From Chitinophagales bacterium (GTDB taxonomy: Bacteria; Bacteroidota; Bacteroidia; Chitinophagales; JANQFB01), in the NCBI GenBank assembly GCA_028278085.1, contig JANQFB010000191.1:1-34867 (forward strand): a stretch of DNA of 34,867 bases, written 5' to 3'. Positions 15,521-24,088 of this stretch are shown here, piece after piece. The notes below the pieces were generated by a model that ran no database searches, was not told the DNA's origin, and saw only the letters and a list, made by a program, of their open reading frames with translations. The position numbers and the translations under genes were made by a program. The first letter of the stretch is position 1; every line of letters begins with the position of its first letter.

Positions 15521-16036
15521 ATGGCTCTGGTGAAGTCGCTCAATAATCACACCCCGGAACTGGGAAAAGACACCTTTCTAGCTGATAATGCTACAATTAT
15601 AGGTGATGTAATTTTAGGATGTGATTGTTCGGTCTGGTTTAATGCTGTGATCAGGGGAGATGTCAATAAAATCAGGATCGGCGACCGGGTCAACATCCAG
15701 GATGGCGCCATCATCCATTGCACTTATCAAAAAGCGGCGACCACGATCGGCGATAATGTTTCCATCGGACATCAGGCGATCGTGCACGGATGTACTTTGG
15801 AGAAAAATGTCTTGATCGGCATGGGTGCGATCGTGATGGATCATGCCCTGGTAAGATCCAACAGCATCATTGCGGCCGGTGCGATCGTGTTGGAGCATAC
15901 GGTTGTGGAATCCGGAACTTTGTATGCCGGGATCCCTGCAAAAAAGGTCAAGGATCTTGCACCCGATCAGATCCGGCAATTGATCGAAGATACGGCAGCG
16001 AATTACCAATTATACGCAAGCTGGTATAAGGATTGA
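15521..16036 (+). CDS. Gamma-carbonic anhydrase family (left-handed beta-helix) protein
   Basis: A 171-residue hexapeptide-repeat protein of the YrdA/PaaY/gamma-carbonic-anhydrase group. The left-handed beta-helix repeats run from about residue 20 to 130 (for example ATIIGDVILG, VSIGHQAIVHG, VLIGMGAIVMD). The three histidines expected to ligate the metal at trimer interfaces are present at His66 (IIHCTY), His84 (GHQ) and His89 (VHG), and a short C-terminal helix follows. Many members lack measurable carbonic anhydrase activity, so CO2 hydration is only one possibility; thioesterase-like or other roles are known for relatives. Base composition returns to the window norm here. It ends 23 bp from the convergent Ig-like gene. 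Confidence 0.9.
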   Translation: MALVKSLNNHTPELGKDTFLADNATIIGDVILGCDCSVWFNAVIRGDVNKIRIGDRVNIQDGAIIHCTYQKAATTIGDNVSIGHQAIVHGCTLEKNVLIGMGAIVMDHALVRSNSIIAAGAIVLEHTVVESGTLYAGIPAKKVKDLAPDQIRQLIEDTAANYQLYASWYKD

Positions 16037-16059
16037 TCTTGTGCTGATTGAAATGGCTT

Positions 16060-17691
16060 CTAGTCGTCCAGTTCCATTTGCACCTCTATTTCCCAATTCG
16101 CCCGGAGATCGATGGCCCCACTATATTTAAAAACTCTTTCCGGCTGTCGTTTTTCCAGGTAATGGCCGGTATCCCATTGACGGTTGTTGTTCCGGTCTTC
16201 GATAACCCTGATACTATATTTATCCGGGAGCAGGTAATCGAATGTTAAGGTTTTTTTGCCTAGCGGTCCGATCGCTGTTTCACGTGAAACATTTTGCCTG
16301 GAGTCATAGAGTCTTATGATATAGGCATAGTTGTTAACCATGGTATCCAATTCAAATTGAATGATCCCATATTCCTCTTTTTTCCGGGTGGTAAAGGTGA
16401 TGGCAATGGTATCATTTTTCAATCCATATACATCGGTTATAGCGCCGGGATCCATCCGCAACTGGTAGGATATGCCTTGCTTCCAGGTGGTTTCCAGGAG
16501 CAACTGCCGGCGAATAGTATCTCCGAATGCTATCTTGGGTCTGATCTTGATTTTATTCGTATCAGCCAATAAAACAATTTTTCCGGTATCAATATGACGG
16601 ATCGGATTCCCGGATGACAGCTTTATCGGACTATTAATGTCAAAAAAGGGTTCGATATTATGTTTGAAGCGGAATTTATGGGTTTTTAATAAACTATCCC
16701 TTGGCATGCTTTTCAACATGATGGTTGTGGTATCCAAAGGCTTTTTCCCTCGATAGATGACCACATCCATGGAATCGAGCTCCGGATCAAACACCCAGAA
16801 CAGCAAGGTATCTTTAACGGTGCTATACTCATAATGGGGACTATATTGTGAATGGGTTAACCTAAGGGGAACCAGGCGAACGCTATCGGCAGGCTTGCTA
16901 AAAACAAATTCAACCTTGCCATACCGCTTATGGATGGTTTCCAGGCATTCCAGTTTTTTATCCGGAATTTCATCAAACAGCATCATTTGGTATCGTTTAC
17001 CAAGCGTATCCACCCGAATCAGGGTATCCGAAAAGGCGATCGATTCATTCGGTTGGTCGAAGAGATAATTGAAGTTTTGATCTTTAAGGGCAAATAATTT
17101 GTAGGTACCGGCTTTCAGATAATTGATCACAAATTCTCCGCTGGATTTTGTTTTGGTGAAATAATATGGTGACTGGAGGTAAGGTACCGAATCTCTATGA
17201 TCCGGGTAAAGCATCACCAATATATCAGCTTCGGTCGACAGATCCTTTGCCCAAACCACTTTCCCTGAAATCATCAAAGAATCTACATAATCCCCGGTTG
17301 AAAATACATACTGAAAGTTCTTTAGCTTATTACTTTCGGTATTGTCGATAATACTTTCGCCAAAGTTGATGTTGTAGGTGGCACTGTCCAGCAGGGAATC
17401 TTTCAGTTGAACAATAATCGATTTTTTCCGGATCCTGAATTCCGGCTTTTTCTCCAGTGGGGGGGAGATCAGGATCTGTGAGGGATTGTTCAGTTGAACA
17501 AACTCGTCAAAAGTCAAGATGATCTTGTCGTGCTTAAATTGTGTGCTCAAATGTGGCGGGGTCGATCCCAGCAGCTTGGGGGGAGTGGTATCTTTCGCCC
17601 CTCCGGAGGGACTAACGACATTGGCGCAGGAAAAGAAGAGCGTTATCGATAATAAACCCCATACAGCATGAATGATCCGAGCGGATATCAT
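16060..17691 (-). CDS. Ig-like domain lipoprotein (Bacteroidota conserved, downstream of mnmG)
   Basis: A 543-residue lipoprotein. The signal ends in TLFFSC, and the mature N-terminus [19 protein letters not shown] is a signature I associate with a conserved Bacteroidota family carrying a Big_5/SbsA-type Ig-like domain (about residues 35-130: TPPHLSTQF ... YVFSTGDY). Further beta-rich segments follow, including [18 protein letters not shown], a carboxypeptidase-regulatory-like fold near 185-215, and a C-terminal segment with [18 protein letters not shown]. The molecular role is unknown; it is probably a periplasmic or outer-membrane structural or assembly factor. Its ATG overlaps the mnmG stop by 4 nt, indicating translational coupling. 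The gene contains a perfect parS-like palindrome at 16276-16291 encoding NVSRET. Confidence 0.82.
   Translation of the reverse strand: MISARIIHAVWGLLSITLFFSCANVVSPSGGAKDTTPPKLLGSTPPHLSTQFKHDKIILTFDEFVQLNNPSQILISPPLEKKPEFRIRKKSIIVQLKDSLLDSATYNINFGESIIDNTESNKLKNFQYVFSTGDYVDSLMISGKVVWAKDLSTEADILVMLYPDHRDSVPYLQSPYYFTKTKSSGEFVINYLKAGTYKLFALKDQNFNYLFDQPNESIAFSDTLIRVDTLGKRYQMMLFDEIPDKKLECLETIHKRYGKVEFVFSKPADSVRLVPLRLTHSQYSPHYEYSTVKDTLLFWVFDPELDSMDVVIYRGKKPLDTTTIMLKSMPRDSLLKTHKFRFKHNIEPFFDINSPIKLSSGNPIRHIDTGKIVLLADTNKIKIRPKIAFGDTIRRQLLLETTWKQGISYQLRMDPGAITDVYGLKNDTIAITFTTRKKEEYGIIQFELDTMVNNYAYIIRLYDSRQNVSRETAIGPLGKKTLTFDYLLPDKYSIRVIEDRNNNRQWDTGHYLEKRQPERVFKYSGAIDLRANWEIEVQMELDD
16276..16291. promoter_or_regulatory. 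parS-type ParB-binding site (TGTTTCACGTGAAACA)
   Basis: This is the fully symmetrical 16 bp parS sequence known from many chromosomes, here inside the Ig-like gene. ParB binding to such sites nucleates the partition complex and SMC loading near the origin. No other perfect copy was seen in the window; the second candidate is at 19596-19611. Confidence 0.85.
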
Positions 17692-19550
17692 CTTCCCATA
17701 TATACCATAATCACGGAAATGTCTGCAGGAGATACACCGCTGATCCTGCTGGCTTGCCCTATCGTAGAAGGCTTGATGGCATTCAGTTTTTCCCTGGCCT
17801 CGGCCGACAGCGCCGTTAGGGAATTATAGTCGATGTTGTTTGCTAATTCAACGGCCTCCAGCCGGTTGACCTTTTCTACCATTTCTTTTTCCTTAGCGAT
17901 ATAGCCTTCATATTTCATTTGGATCTCGGCTTCTTCCAGGTATTCATCATCAAACCGTTTTAAGGACTCATCGATCGAAGGGTGCCAGGACCTAAGCATT
18001 TTCAGATTGATCTGAGGCCGGCTTAATATATTGATCAAACGGGTACTCTGTTTGATCGGGGTGGTACCGGCAGCTTCCAGGTAAGCATTGATATCATCGG
18101 GAGAAAGGCTGGTTTTCCGGAAAAGAGAGAATATTCTTTGAATGGCTTCATTTTTCTCCTCTACCCGCTTCATCCTGGAAGCGGTGGCCAATCCAAGTTT
18201 ATATCCGATCGGGGTTAGCCGAAGGTCGGCATTATCCTGCCTCAGCAATATCCGGTACTCCGCCCTGGAGGTGAACATCCGGTATGGTTCTTCGGTGCCT
18301 TTATTGATCAGATCATCGATTAATACGCCTATATAACCTTCCGATCTTTTCACCACCACCGGTTCTTCTTCGACAACGACTCGGTGGGCGTTAATGCCGG
18401 CCATCAAACCCTGGCATGCAGCTTCTTCATACCCGGTCGTACCATTGATCTGTCCGGCAAAGAAGAGATTTTTAATCTTTTTTGTTTCCAGGGTCAGGTC
18501 CAGTTGCGTCGGCTGAAAATAATCATATTCAATGGCATATCCGGGGCGGAACATTTTTGCAGACTCGAATCCCGGGATCATCGTTAAAGCCTTATACTGG
18601 ACATCCTCCGGAAGCGAGGTCGAGAAACCGTTGACATAAACTTCCACCGTATCCCATCCTTCCGGCTCCACGAAGATCTGGTGCCGGTCCTTATCGGCAA
18701 ACCGGTCGATCTTGTCTTCTATGGAGGGGCAATACCTGGGGCCTTTGGCTTTGATCCTGCCGGTAAACATCGGGGAATACTCGAATCCGGATCTTAAAGC
18801 GTCATGAACCTTACCGTTGGTGTAGGTGATATAGCAAGAACGCTGCTTTTTAATGGCATTCGTACCGGTGAAAGAAAAAGTTTGAGGATTATCATCGCCC
18901 AATTGTTCTTCCATCCGATCATAATTCAAGGAGCGCCCATCAATCCTGGGTGGGGTTCCGGTTTTCATCCGGCCAATGGTAAATCCATGATCGACCAATT
19001 GCTCGGTTAAACCGGTAGCGCTTTTCTCCCCGACTCTTCCGCCACCGAATTTCTTTTCTCCAATATGGATGAGACCATTGAGAAATGTCCCGTTAGTTAA
19101 TACAACGGATCTTGCAGGGATTTCCATCCCCATTTTCGTCTTAACACCTACTACCTTTCCCGACTTCACCCCTAATCCGCTTACCATGTCTTGCCAGAAG
19201 TCCAAATTAGGAATGCTCTCCAACATCATCCGCCATTTATTCGCAAACAGCATCCGGTCGCTTTGCGCCCTCGGGCTCCACATGGCAGGGCCCTTGGAAC
19301 GATTTAACATCCGAAATTGAATCATAGTTTCGTCAGTTACAATCCCGGAGAATCCTCCTAAAGCATCGATCTCCCTTACGATCTGTCCTTTGGCTACCCC
19401 ACCCATGGCCGGATTGCAGCTCATTTGGGCGATGGTTTGCATATTCATGGTGATCAGCAAAACGGATGATCCCATGTTAGCTGCAGCAGCCGCGGCCTCA
19501 CAGCCGGCATGCCCACCTCCCACAACGATTACATCATATGTTTTGAACAT
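17688..19550 (-). CDS. mnmG: tRNA uridine-5-carboxymethylaminomethyl(34) synthesis enzyme MnmG (GidA)
   Basis: A 620-residue FAD enzyme of normal family length. The Rossmann motif [10 protein letters not shown] is at residues 11-20, and [21 protein letters not shown] (about 48-68) and the [15 protein letters not shown] stretch are hallmark sequences. With MnmE it installs the carboxymethylaminomethyl group on wobble uridine 34 of certain tRNAs using methylenetetrahydrofolate and FAD; MnmE is not in this window. The C-terminal helical domain that binds MnmE is present (LSAEAREKL ... [13 protein letters not shown]). The ATG is preceded by a 69 bp gap to ybeY holding a parS-like site. Downstream it overlaps the Ig-like lipoprotein gene by 4 nt. 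mnmG is classically an origin-proximal gene, which agrees with the parS sites. Confidence 0.97.
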   Translation of the reverse strand: MFKTYDVIVVGGGHAGCEAAAAAANMGSSVLLITMNMQTIAQMSCNPAMGGVAKGQIVREIDALGGFSGIVTDETMIQFRMLNRSKGPAMWSPRAQSDRMLFANKWRMMLESIPNLDFWQDMVSGLGVKSGKVVGVKTKMGMEIPARSVVLTNGTFLNGLIHIGEKKFGGGRVGEKSATGLTEQLVDHGFTIGRMKTGTPPRIDGRSLNYDRMEEQLGDDNPQTFSFTGTNAIKKQRSCYITYTNGKVHDALRSGFEYSPMFTGRIKAKGPRYCPSIEDKIDRFADKDRHQIFVEPEGWDTVEVYVNGFSTSLPEDVQYKALTMIPGFESAKMFRPGYAIEYDYFQPTQLDLTLETKKIKNLFFAGQINGTTGYEEAACQGLMAGINAHRVVVEEEPVVVKRSEGYIGVLIDDLINKGTEEPYRMFTSRAEYRILLRQDNADLRLTPIGYKLGLATASRMKRVEEKNEAIQRIFSLFRKTSLSPDDINAYLEAAGTTPIKQSTRLINILSRPQINLKMLRSWHPSIDESLKRFDDEYLEEAEIQMKYEGYIAKEKEMVEKVNRLEAVELANNIDYNSLTALSAEAREKLNAIKPSTIGQASRISGVSPADISVIMVYMGR

Positions 19551-19595
19551 TTCCGGTCTTTTACAATAACTGATTTACTGCTTTGAACGGTTTTA

Positions 19596-19611
19596 TGTTC
19601 CACGTGGAACA
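19596..19611. promoter_or_regulatory. parS-type ParB-binding site (TGTTCCACGTGGAACA)
   Basis: A 16 bp perfect palindrome differing from the site at 16276 by one symmetrical change, within the range of known parS variants. It lies in the 69 bp gap between ybeY and mnmG, 45 bp upstream of the mnmG ATG, so ParB occupancy could also affect mnmG transcription (inference). Confidence 0.8.
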
Positions 19612-19619
19612 TTTTTATC

Positions 19620-20060
19620 CTATGAAGCTTCAGCAAGCAGTTTTAAATAGGTATCCTCCTTTTGCCTGATCTCCTGTACCTCGTACTCGTTTTTGTCATT
19701 ATAGCCCATCAGATGCAACAAGCCATGAACCATCACCCGGTTTAATTCCAACTCCCAATCACAATGGTAAGTATCCGCATTCTCCCGGACCCGTTCGATG
19801 CTGATAAATAGATCGGCTTCAATCTTATTGATCTCCTCGCTATTGTCAAAAGTGATGATATCCGTATAGTTATCGTGATTCAGATACTTCAGGTTGATCC
19901 CGTGCAGGTATTCATCACTGCAAAATATTATGTTGATGGAATCAATCTCATAACCTTCCTGCGCAGCTACCTGCATCAACCAATTCTTAGTGATTAATGG
20001 GTAGGGCAGTGAATATGAAATGTCTTCCGTAAAGATCTGGATATCCGGAGCTGCTGTCAT
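19620..20060 (-). CDS. ybeY: Endoribonuclease YbeY (rRNA maturation factor)
   Basis: A 146-residue UPF0054 protein acting in 16S rRNA 3'-end maturation and ribosome quality control. The metal motif HGLLHLMGYND (residues 112-122) has His112 and His116, but the third ligand position, His in E. coli, is Asp122, a substitution I believe is usual for Bacteroidota. The conserved core LNHDNYTDIITFD (60-72) is also present. The start overlaps the stop of the upstream ATP-binding gene by 1 nt (TAATG), so the two are coupled. It is followed by the parS-containing gap and mnmG. Confidence 0.93.
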   Translation of the reverse strand: MTAAPDIQIFTEDISYSLPYPLITKNWLMQVAAQEGYEIDSINIIFCSDEYLHGINLKYLNHDNYTDIITFDNSEEINKIEADLFISIERVRENADTYHCDWELELNRVMVHGLLHLMGYNDKNEYEVQEIRQKEDTYLKLLAEAS

Positions 20061-20458
20061 TAAACCTTGAATTGTAATTCAAGGGTGCTGCCCTTATCGG
20101 AAAACACGACCAGGTCGGAAAGGTGTTTCATCAGAAAAACGCCGCGTCCGGTGGGCTTATCGATATTTTCCGGTGCTGTGGGGTCTGGCAAGTTGTTGTA
20201 ATCGAAACCTGTTCCCTGGTCCCTTATGGTGAAGGTAATGGCAACACTCGATTTTCTTAGTGAAATAGCAACTACTTTTTTCTCATCGGATTGATTTCCA
20301 TGGATGATCGCATTGTTGGCTGCCTCTGTTAAAGCCACCAACATATTACCATATATCTCATCGTCAATTTCAAACACTTCGCGAACCTCCTCAGCAAATT
20401 TCTCAACTTCGATGATGTTTTCTGGTTTCGAAGGAAATTTCAATTCCTTTTGTTCCAT
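20060..20458 (-). CDS. RsbW/SpoIIAB-like ATP-binding protein (HATPase_c_2)
   Basis: A 132-residue GHKL-fold protein of the anti-sigma-factor kinase type. The N-box EAANNAIIHGN (residues 45-55), G1 box DQGTGFD (80-86) and G2 box GRGVFLM (104-110) are intact, so ATP binding is expected. Relatives bind a sigma factor or phosphorylate a STAS anti-anti-sigma protein. No sigma or STAS gene is adjacent, so the partner is unknown. I take the ATG at 20458 over a TTG at 20467. It lies 30 bp downstream of the DUF4175-type gene and is coupled to ybeY by a 1 nt overlap. This position beside core genes suggests a constitutive housekeeping role. Confidence 0.87.
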   Translation of the reverse strand: MEQKELKFPSKPENIIEVEKFAEEVREVFEIDDEIYGNMLVALTEAANNAIIHGNQSDEKKVVAISLRKSSVAITFTIRDQGTGFDYNNLPDPTAPENIDKPTGRGVFLMKHLSDLVVFSDKGSTLELQFKV

Positions 20459-20488
20459 TGTTAGCAAGATGTTTTGATTTTTGTTGAT

Positions 20489-23400
20489 CTAATTAAAACT
20501 GATTTTTTCAAAATAGTCCTCTACAAGATCTTTATAAAGGGGCTTAAGATCAGGAGGTACGGTTTTGTATAATTCAATTTCATTTTCTTTCTTTTTTAAA
20601 TACTCCTCCAGCGAAGGGGGTATATCCCTTTCGTATTCCTGTGCGGTTTCCGATTTCCGCTTATTTTCCTTTTCTCTTTGACGCTCCGCATCGGCAGCTT
20701 CCAGTAAACGGGTGAGTATTTCCTGTTGCCGCTTTAACATTTCTTCGGTTAAGCGCTTATTCACCAGGTCGGTTTCGGTTTTTTCCATCTCATCCATCAA
20801 TTTATCCAGATTCCCCAGGCTACCTTTTCCATCTTTATTTTCTTCCTGGTTATATTTTTGTAACGCTTCCCTTATAGCAGCCTGTGTAGCCGCAGCTTTG
20901 GCAAGATCCTTGCTCATTTTCTTTTTCCCCTGTTGGCCGGGTTTTTTCCCATCTTTCAATTGCTGCTGCAATTCAGAGATCTGATCATTCAATTGCTGCT
21001 GCATATTGGATAGCTTGGGGATCTGGCTGCTGCTTCCACCGGGCTTCTGACAATTCTGGTTACCCGGCATCTTATTGGCCATTTGATTCTGCATTTGCTG
21101 CATGGCCTCACTTAGCATCAATGCCAGGTTATTGACAGCAGTCATTACATACTGCTGCCGGCTGGTGGCTTGCGGGGTTTTTCGGTTTTCCAGGGCACGA
21201 ATGCCTTTTTCCAGGTTCTTGTTAATATTGGCGATCTGCTCATTCACAAATGATTCGATCTGAAATACGCGCTTACTTAAAGCAAACAAACTATCCTGCA
21301 CCATCCGGGCATCTTCTTTTAATTTGTGTTGCTGTTGAACCAACTCTTTATACTTAGGATTATTGATGTTAACCTTTTTGACCTCTTCCATTAAGGATTC
21401 CTGGTCGAATGATAATTTAACCAGGTTTTCCAGGATCTGCCGGATCGCATCCAGGTCTACCTGCATCTGGTCGGCATCCATGTCGTTTTTCATCTGCTGC
21501 AGGTTATTAGCCATCTCCTCCATTTTTTGAGCGGCGCCTTTCTGATGCTGGGAAGCTTTTTTCTTTTTGTTCTCTTCCAAGGCCTTTTCACTATTGTCCA
21601 ATTCCTGCTGGATACTCTCCTGGTCTTGCTTGGTATCTTCCATATCTTTGGGGAACTCCATGTCATTATTCATCCCTTCCAATTCCTCCATATCCTTTTT
21701 GATATCCTCAAACTTCTCTTTGATCTCTTCCTGCTTTTCAGAGAGCTCGGAAGTTTCCGCATCCTTCTGATCGGTCTCCTCGCTTAACTCCTGTTCCTCT
21801 TGGGCAAGATCTTCCAGTTTATCGATCACATCGGTCAGTTTGTTGTCAAACTCCAGTTGTTTGAATAACTCGAGCATCCGGTCCAACTCATTCGCCAGCT
21901 TTTCTTCCGTAAACTCCATATCTTCCAGATCTTCAAGCATTTGCTCCTTGTTCAACTCATCCATCAAGGATTCCAGCTTCTCAAACATCTGCTTCATTTC
22001 ATCCGGTAACAGCTCATCGAATAACTCCTGCAGCTTTTGTTGCTTTTCTACGATTTCCTGACTAAGCTCCTTATAATCAGACTGTTGTGCCAGATTTTCT
22101 TTGAATTTATCCTTAACTTCTTCCACATTATTTTCCAAGGCCTGATGCTTCTTCATCAGATCCTTCATTTTTTCCTTATCCTCCCATGACAATTGCTTCT
22201 TGCTGATCATCTTATCCTGAAGATCTTTCATCTCCGATTGTAAGGCTTTGGCATCTTTAATGGAAGCATCCAGCTTTTCCTTGATGTTTTCATTGTTTGC
22301 TTCCGTGAGGGCTTCAAACTCTTCGGCAGAAGGCATCTTATAACTCATCAAGCTGGTTTTACTGCTCTTGCTACCATTGATGCCGTCGTTATCCCACACC
22401 TCAAAATAATATACCAGTTTGTCTCCGGGACCGAGATCGATCTTGTTTAAGTCCCAGTAATATTCGTACTTGCTGCTTTTCGACCCTTTGCTGAACGAAA
22501 TGGGAACGGAAAAACTTTCGGTATTTTCGGGCTTTTCATGCTCGAGGGTATAATTGAAGTTCAGCCTTTTAATGCCATAGTCGTCGGAGGCTTCGCCGCT
22601 GAAATAGAGATATTTTTTATTGGTACTGTCTTTGTATTCCACCACATGAATAACCGGATACCTGTCCGGAACCACATTAATGACATAGGCAATCGAATCG
22701 GCCTTATGTACCTTCTTATTGGAAACACCGATTTGATAAGGCGTACTTTCGAACAATTGCCGCTGTAAAACAAAATGTTCTTTGCCTTTTTTCTCGGCCA
22801 ATAAAGTCGTATCCTCGAACGTCAATTCAATCGATTCGGTATTCTTGGTGTAAAAGTTCCACATGACCTTGCTGCCTTGGGGAACAACCAGGTCGCCGAT
22901 ATTGTTTAAATTTTCCGGGGCCTGGCCGGTATATTCCGGGTAATGAAGGCTCACATCGAATTTCATGATCGAAGGCTTGGGCAAAACCCTGATCGTATAG
23001 CTTTTGGAATAATGTCCGTCGGCAAATAACCTGAATTGATGATCCTGCCGGATCTTCACGATCATATATTCGAATTCGGTATTGGATTTTTTCCGGAGTT
23101 TGTACTGGTGATCGTTGAAGTCGATATAAACGGACTTGGGTAAGATATTCCCTTTCACTTTTACCGCTAAGCGGAAATCTTCGTATTGAACAACTTCCAT
23201 GTTATCATTCAGCACCTCGAAGTCAAAGGGGGCTTTCGGCGCAAAATAGATGCCATTATAGATCAGCCGGGTAGTACTTTCTTTTAAGACATTAGGGGAA
23301 GAAAGCAACAAAATACCCATCAGGAACAATGGCGCCAGGGCATATTTCAAATACCTCCGGTTTTCCCTGAAGTTTATGGCCGATTTAATTGGGATCGGTT

Positions 23401-23827
23401 TGAGCTTTTCGATCTTTTGATCAATGCTGGCGGTGATCAGTTCTTTTTGCCGATGGCTGTCTGACAATTGTTTTAATTGGAGGATATTGGTCAGTTTATC
23501 CTGGACCTCCCGGAAGTGCGTACCGATGATCTTAGCGGCCTGTTCGTAGCTGATGATCTTCCCCAGGTTAAAATAATGCCCGGCAGGGATCAACAAAAAC
23601 TTAACGGCTGCAGATCCGCAAACAGCCAGGTATCCCCAAAACAGGAAAGTCCGTAGTGTGGTGGAAAATCGGAAAAAGTATTCGGGAATGGTGATGGAAA
23701 GAAAAAGAATAAGGATGATGGCGCTGGTATAGATCGCACCTCTTATGAGTTGGTTTATGTAGTATTTCCGGATAAATTCATCAAGCCGCTTAACCAAGAA
23801 CTTATAGTTATCCTGCATTCGTTCCAT
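20489..23827 (-). CDS. DUF4175-type inner-membrane protein with long coiled-coil domain
   Basis: A 1112-residue protein. Three hydrophobic segments near the N-terminus (about residues 30-50, 60-80 and 158-176) anchor it in the membrane. Residues about 190-500 are a beta-rich exported region (for example DVSLHYPEYTGQAPENL, FSGEASDDYGIKRLNFNY). Residues about 510-1060 are almost entirely E/K/Q/M-rich heptad coiled coil (such as LQSEMKDLQDKM and KMEEMANNLQQMKNDMD), ending in a short acidic/basic tail. This architecture matches the large DUF4175-like proteins of Bacteroidota, whose function is not established; a structural or mechanosensing envelope role is a guess. It heads the operon with the RsbW-like gene, ybeY and mnmG. 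Another in-frame ATG at 23818 is equally possible. Confidence 0.85.
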   Translation of the reverse strand: MERMQDNYKFLVKRLDEFIRKYYINQLIRGAIYTSAIILILFLSITIPEYFFRFSTTLRTFLFWGYLAVCGSAAVKFLLIPAGHYFNLGKIISYEQAAKIIGTHFREVQDKLTNILQLKQLSDSHRQKELITASIDQKIEKLKPIPIKSAINFRENRRYLKYALAPLFLMGILLLSSPNVLKESTTRLIYNGIYFAPKAPFDFEVLNDNMEVVQYEDFRLAVKVKGNILPKSVYIDFNDHQYKLRKKSNTEFEYMIVKIRQDHQFRLFADGHYSKSYTIRVLPKPSIMKFDVSLHYPEYTGQAPENLNNIGDLVVPQGSKVMWNFYTKNTESIELTFEDTTLLAEKKGKEHFVLQRQLFESTPYQIGVSNKKVHKADSIAYVINVVPDRYPVIHVVEYKDSTNKKYLYFSGEASDDYGIKRLNFNYTLEHEKPENTESFSVPISFSKGSKSSKYEYYWDLNKIDLGPGDKLVYYFEVWDNDGINGSKSSKTSLMSYKMPSAEEFEALTEANNENIKEKLDASIKDAKALQSEMKDLQDKMISKKQLSWEDKEKMKDLMKKHQALENNVEEVKDKFKENLAQQSDYKELSQEIVEKQQKLQELFDELLPDEMKQMFEKLESLMDELNKEQMLEDLEDMEFTEEKLANELDRMLELFKQLEFDNKLTDVIDKLEDLAQEEQELSEETDQKDAETSELSEKQEEIKEKFEDIKKDMEELEGMNNDMEFPKDMEDTKQDQESIQQELDNSEKALEENKKKKASQHQKGAAQKMEEMANNLQQMKNDMDADQMQVDLDAIRQILENLVKLSFDQESLMEEVKKVNINNPKYKELVQQQHKLKEDARMVQDSLFALSKRVFQIESFVNEQIANINKNLEKGIRALENRKTPQATSRQQYVMTAVNNLALMLSEAMQQMQNQMANKMPGNQNCQKPGGSSSQIPKLSNMQQQLNDQISELQQQLKDGKKPGQQGKKKMSKDLAKAAATQAAIREALQKYNQEENKDGKGSLGNLDKLMDEMEKTETDLVNKRLTEEMLKRQQEILTRLLEAADAERQREKENKRKSETAQEYERDIPPSLEEYLKKKENEIELYKTVPPDLKPLYKDLVEDYFEKISFN

Positions 23828-24088
23828 ATCAAAATTGTCCTTTTCTGTCTAAATAATACCATAAGATATTAACCTTAGTATTACGCTCATGTTCAGAAAA
23901 GGTTTCACTTATTTTTTTAGTATTTGTTCGCCATCATTTTACAGCCTGCTAAGGAGGAAAACCAGCCCTATCAACCTTCCGTTTCCGGAATTGATGTGGT
24001 ATTTTTCCGGGGGTCAGCCCCGGCAGCCAGAAGATTTCCTATATTATAAGCTAAGGATATAAAATGCGCTGATCAGGCTCCTGATAAA
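23828..24088. other. Intergenic region with two short hairpins
   Basis: This 261 bp stretch follows the ABC-binding-protein gene and precedes the DUF4175-type gene, both on the minus strand. It holds a 5-6 bp hairpin (24072-24077 with 24080-24085) just after the upstream stop, a weak terminator candidate, and a GC-rich CCGGGG/CCCCGG stem at 24007-24023 without a T-run on either strand. The DUF4175-type promoter must lie in 23828-23930, but no perfect -7 box is seen. Confidence 0.35.

Noticed and set aside
20712-22061. Several plus-strand open frames rich in Ser/Leu/Phe opposite the DUF4175-type gene
   Set aside because: They are antisense shadows of the E/K/Q-rich coiled-coil codons (GAA/AAG/CAG read in reverse), not independent genes.
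24007-24023. GC-rich CCGGGG/CCCCGG hairpin as a terminator
   Set aside because: No T-run follows on either strand, so it is reported only as a hairpin within the intergenic entry.
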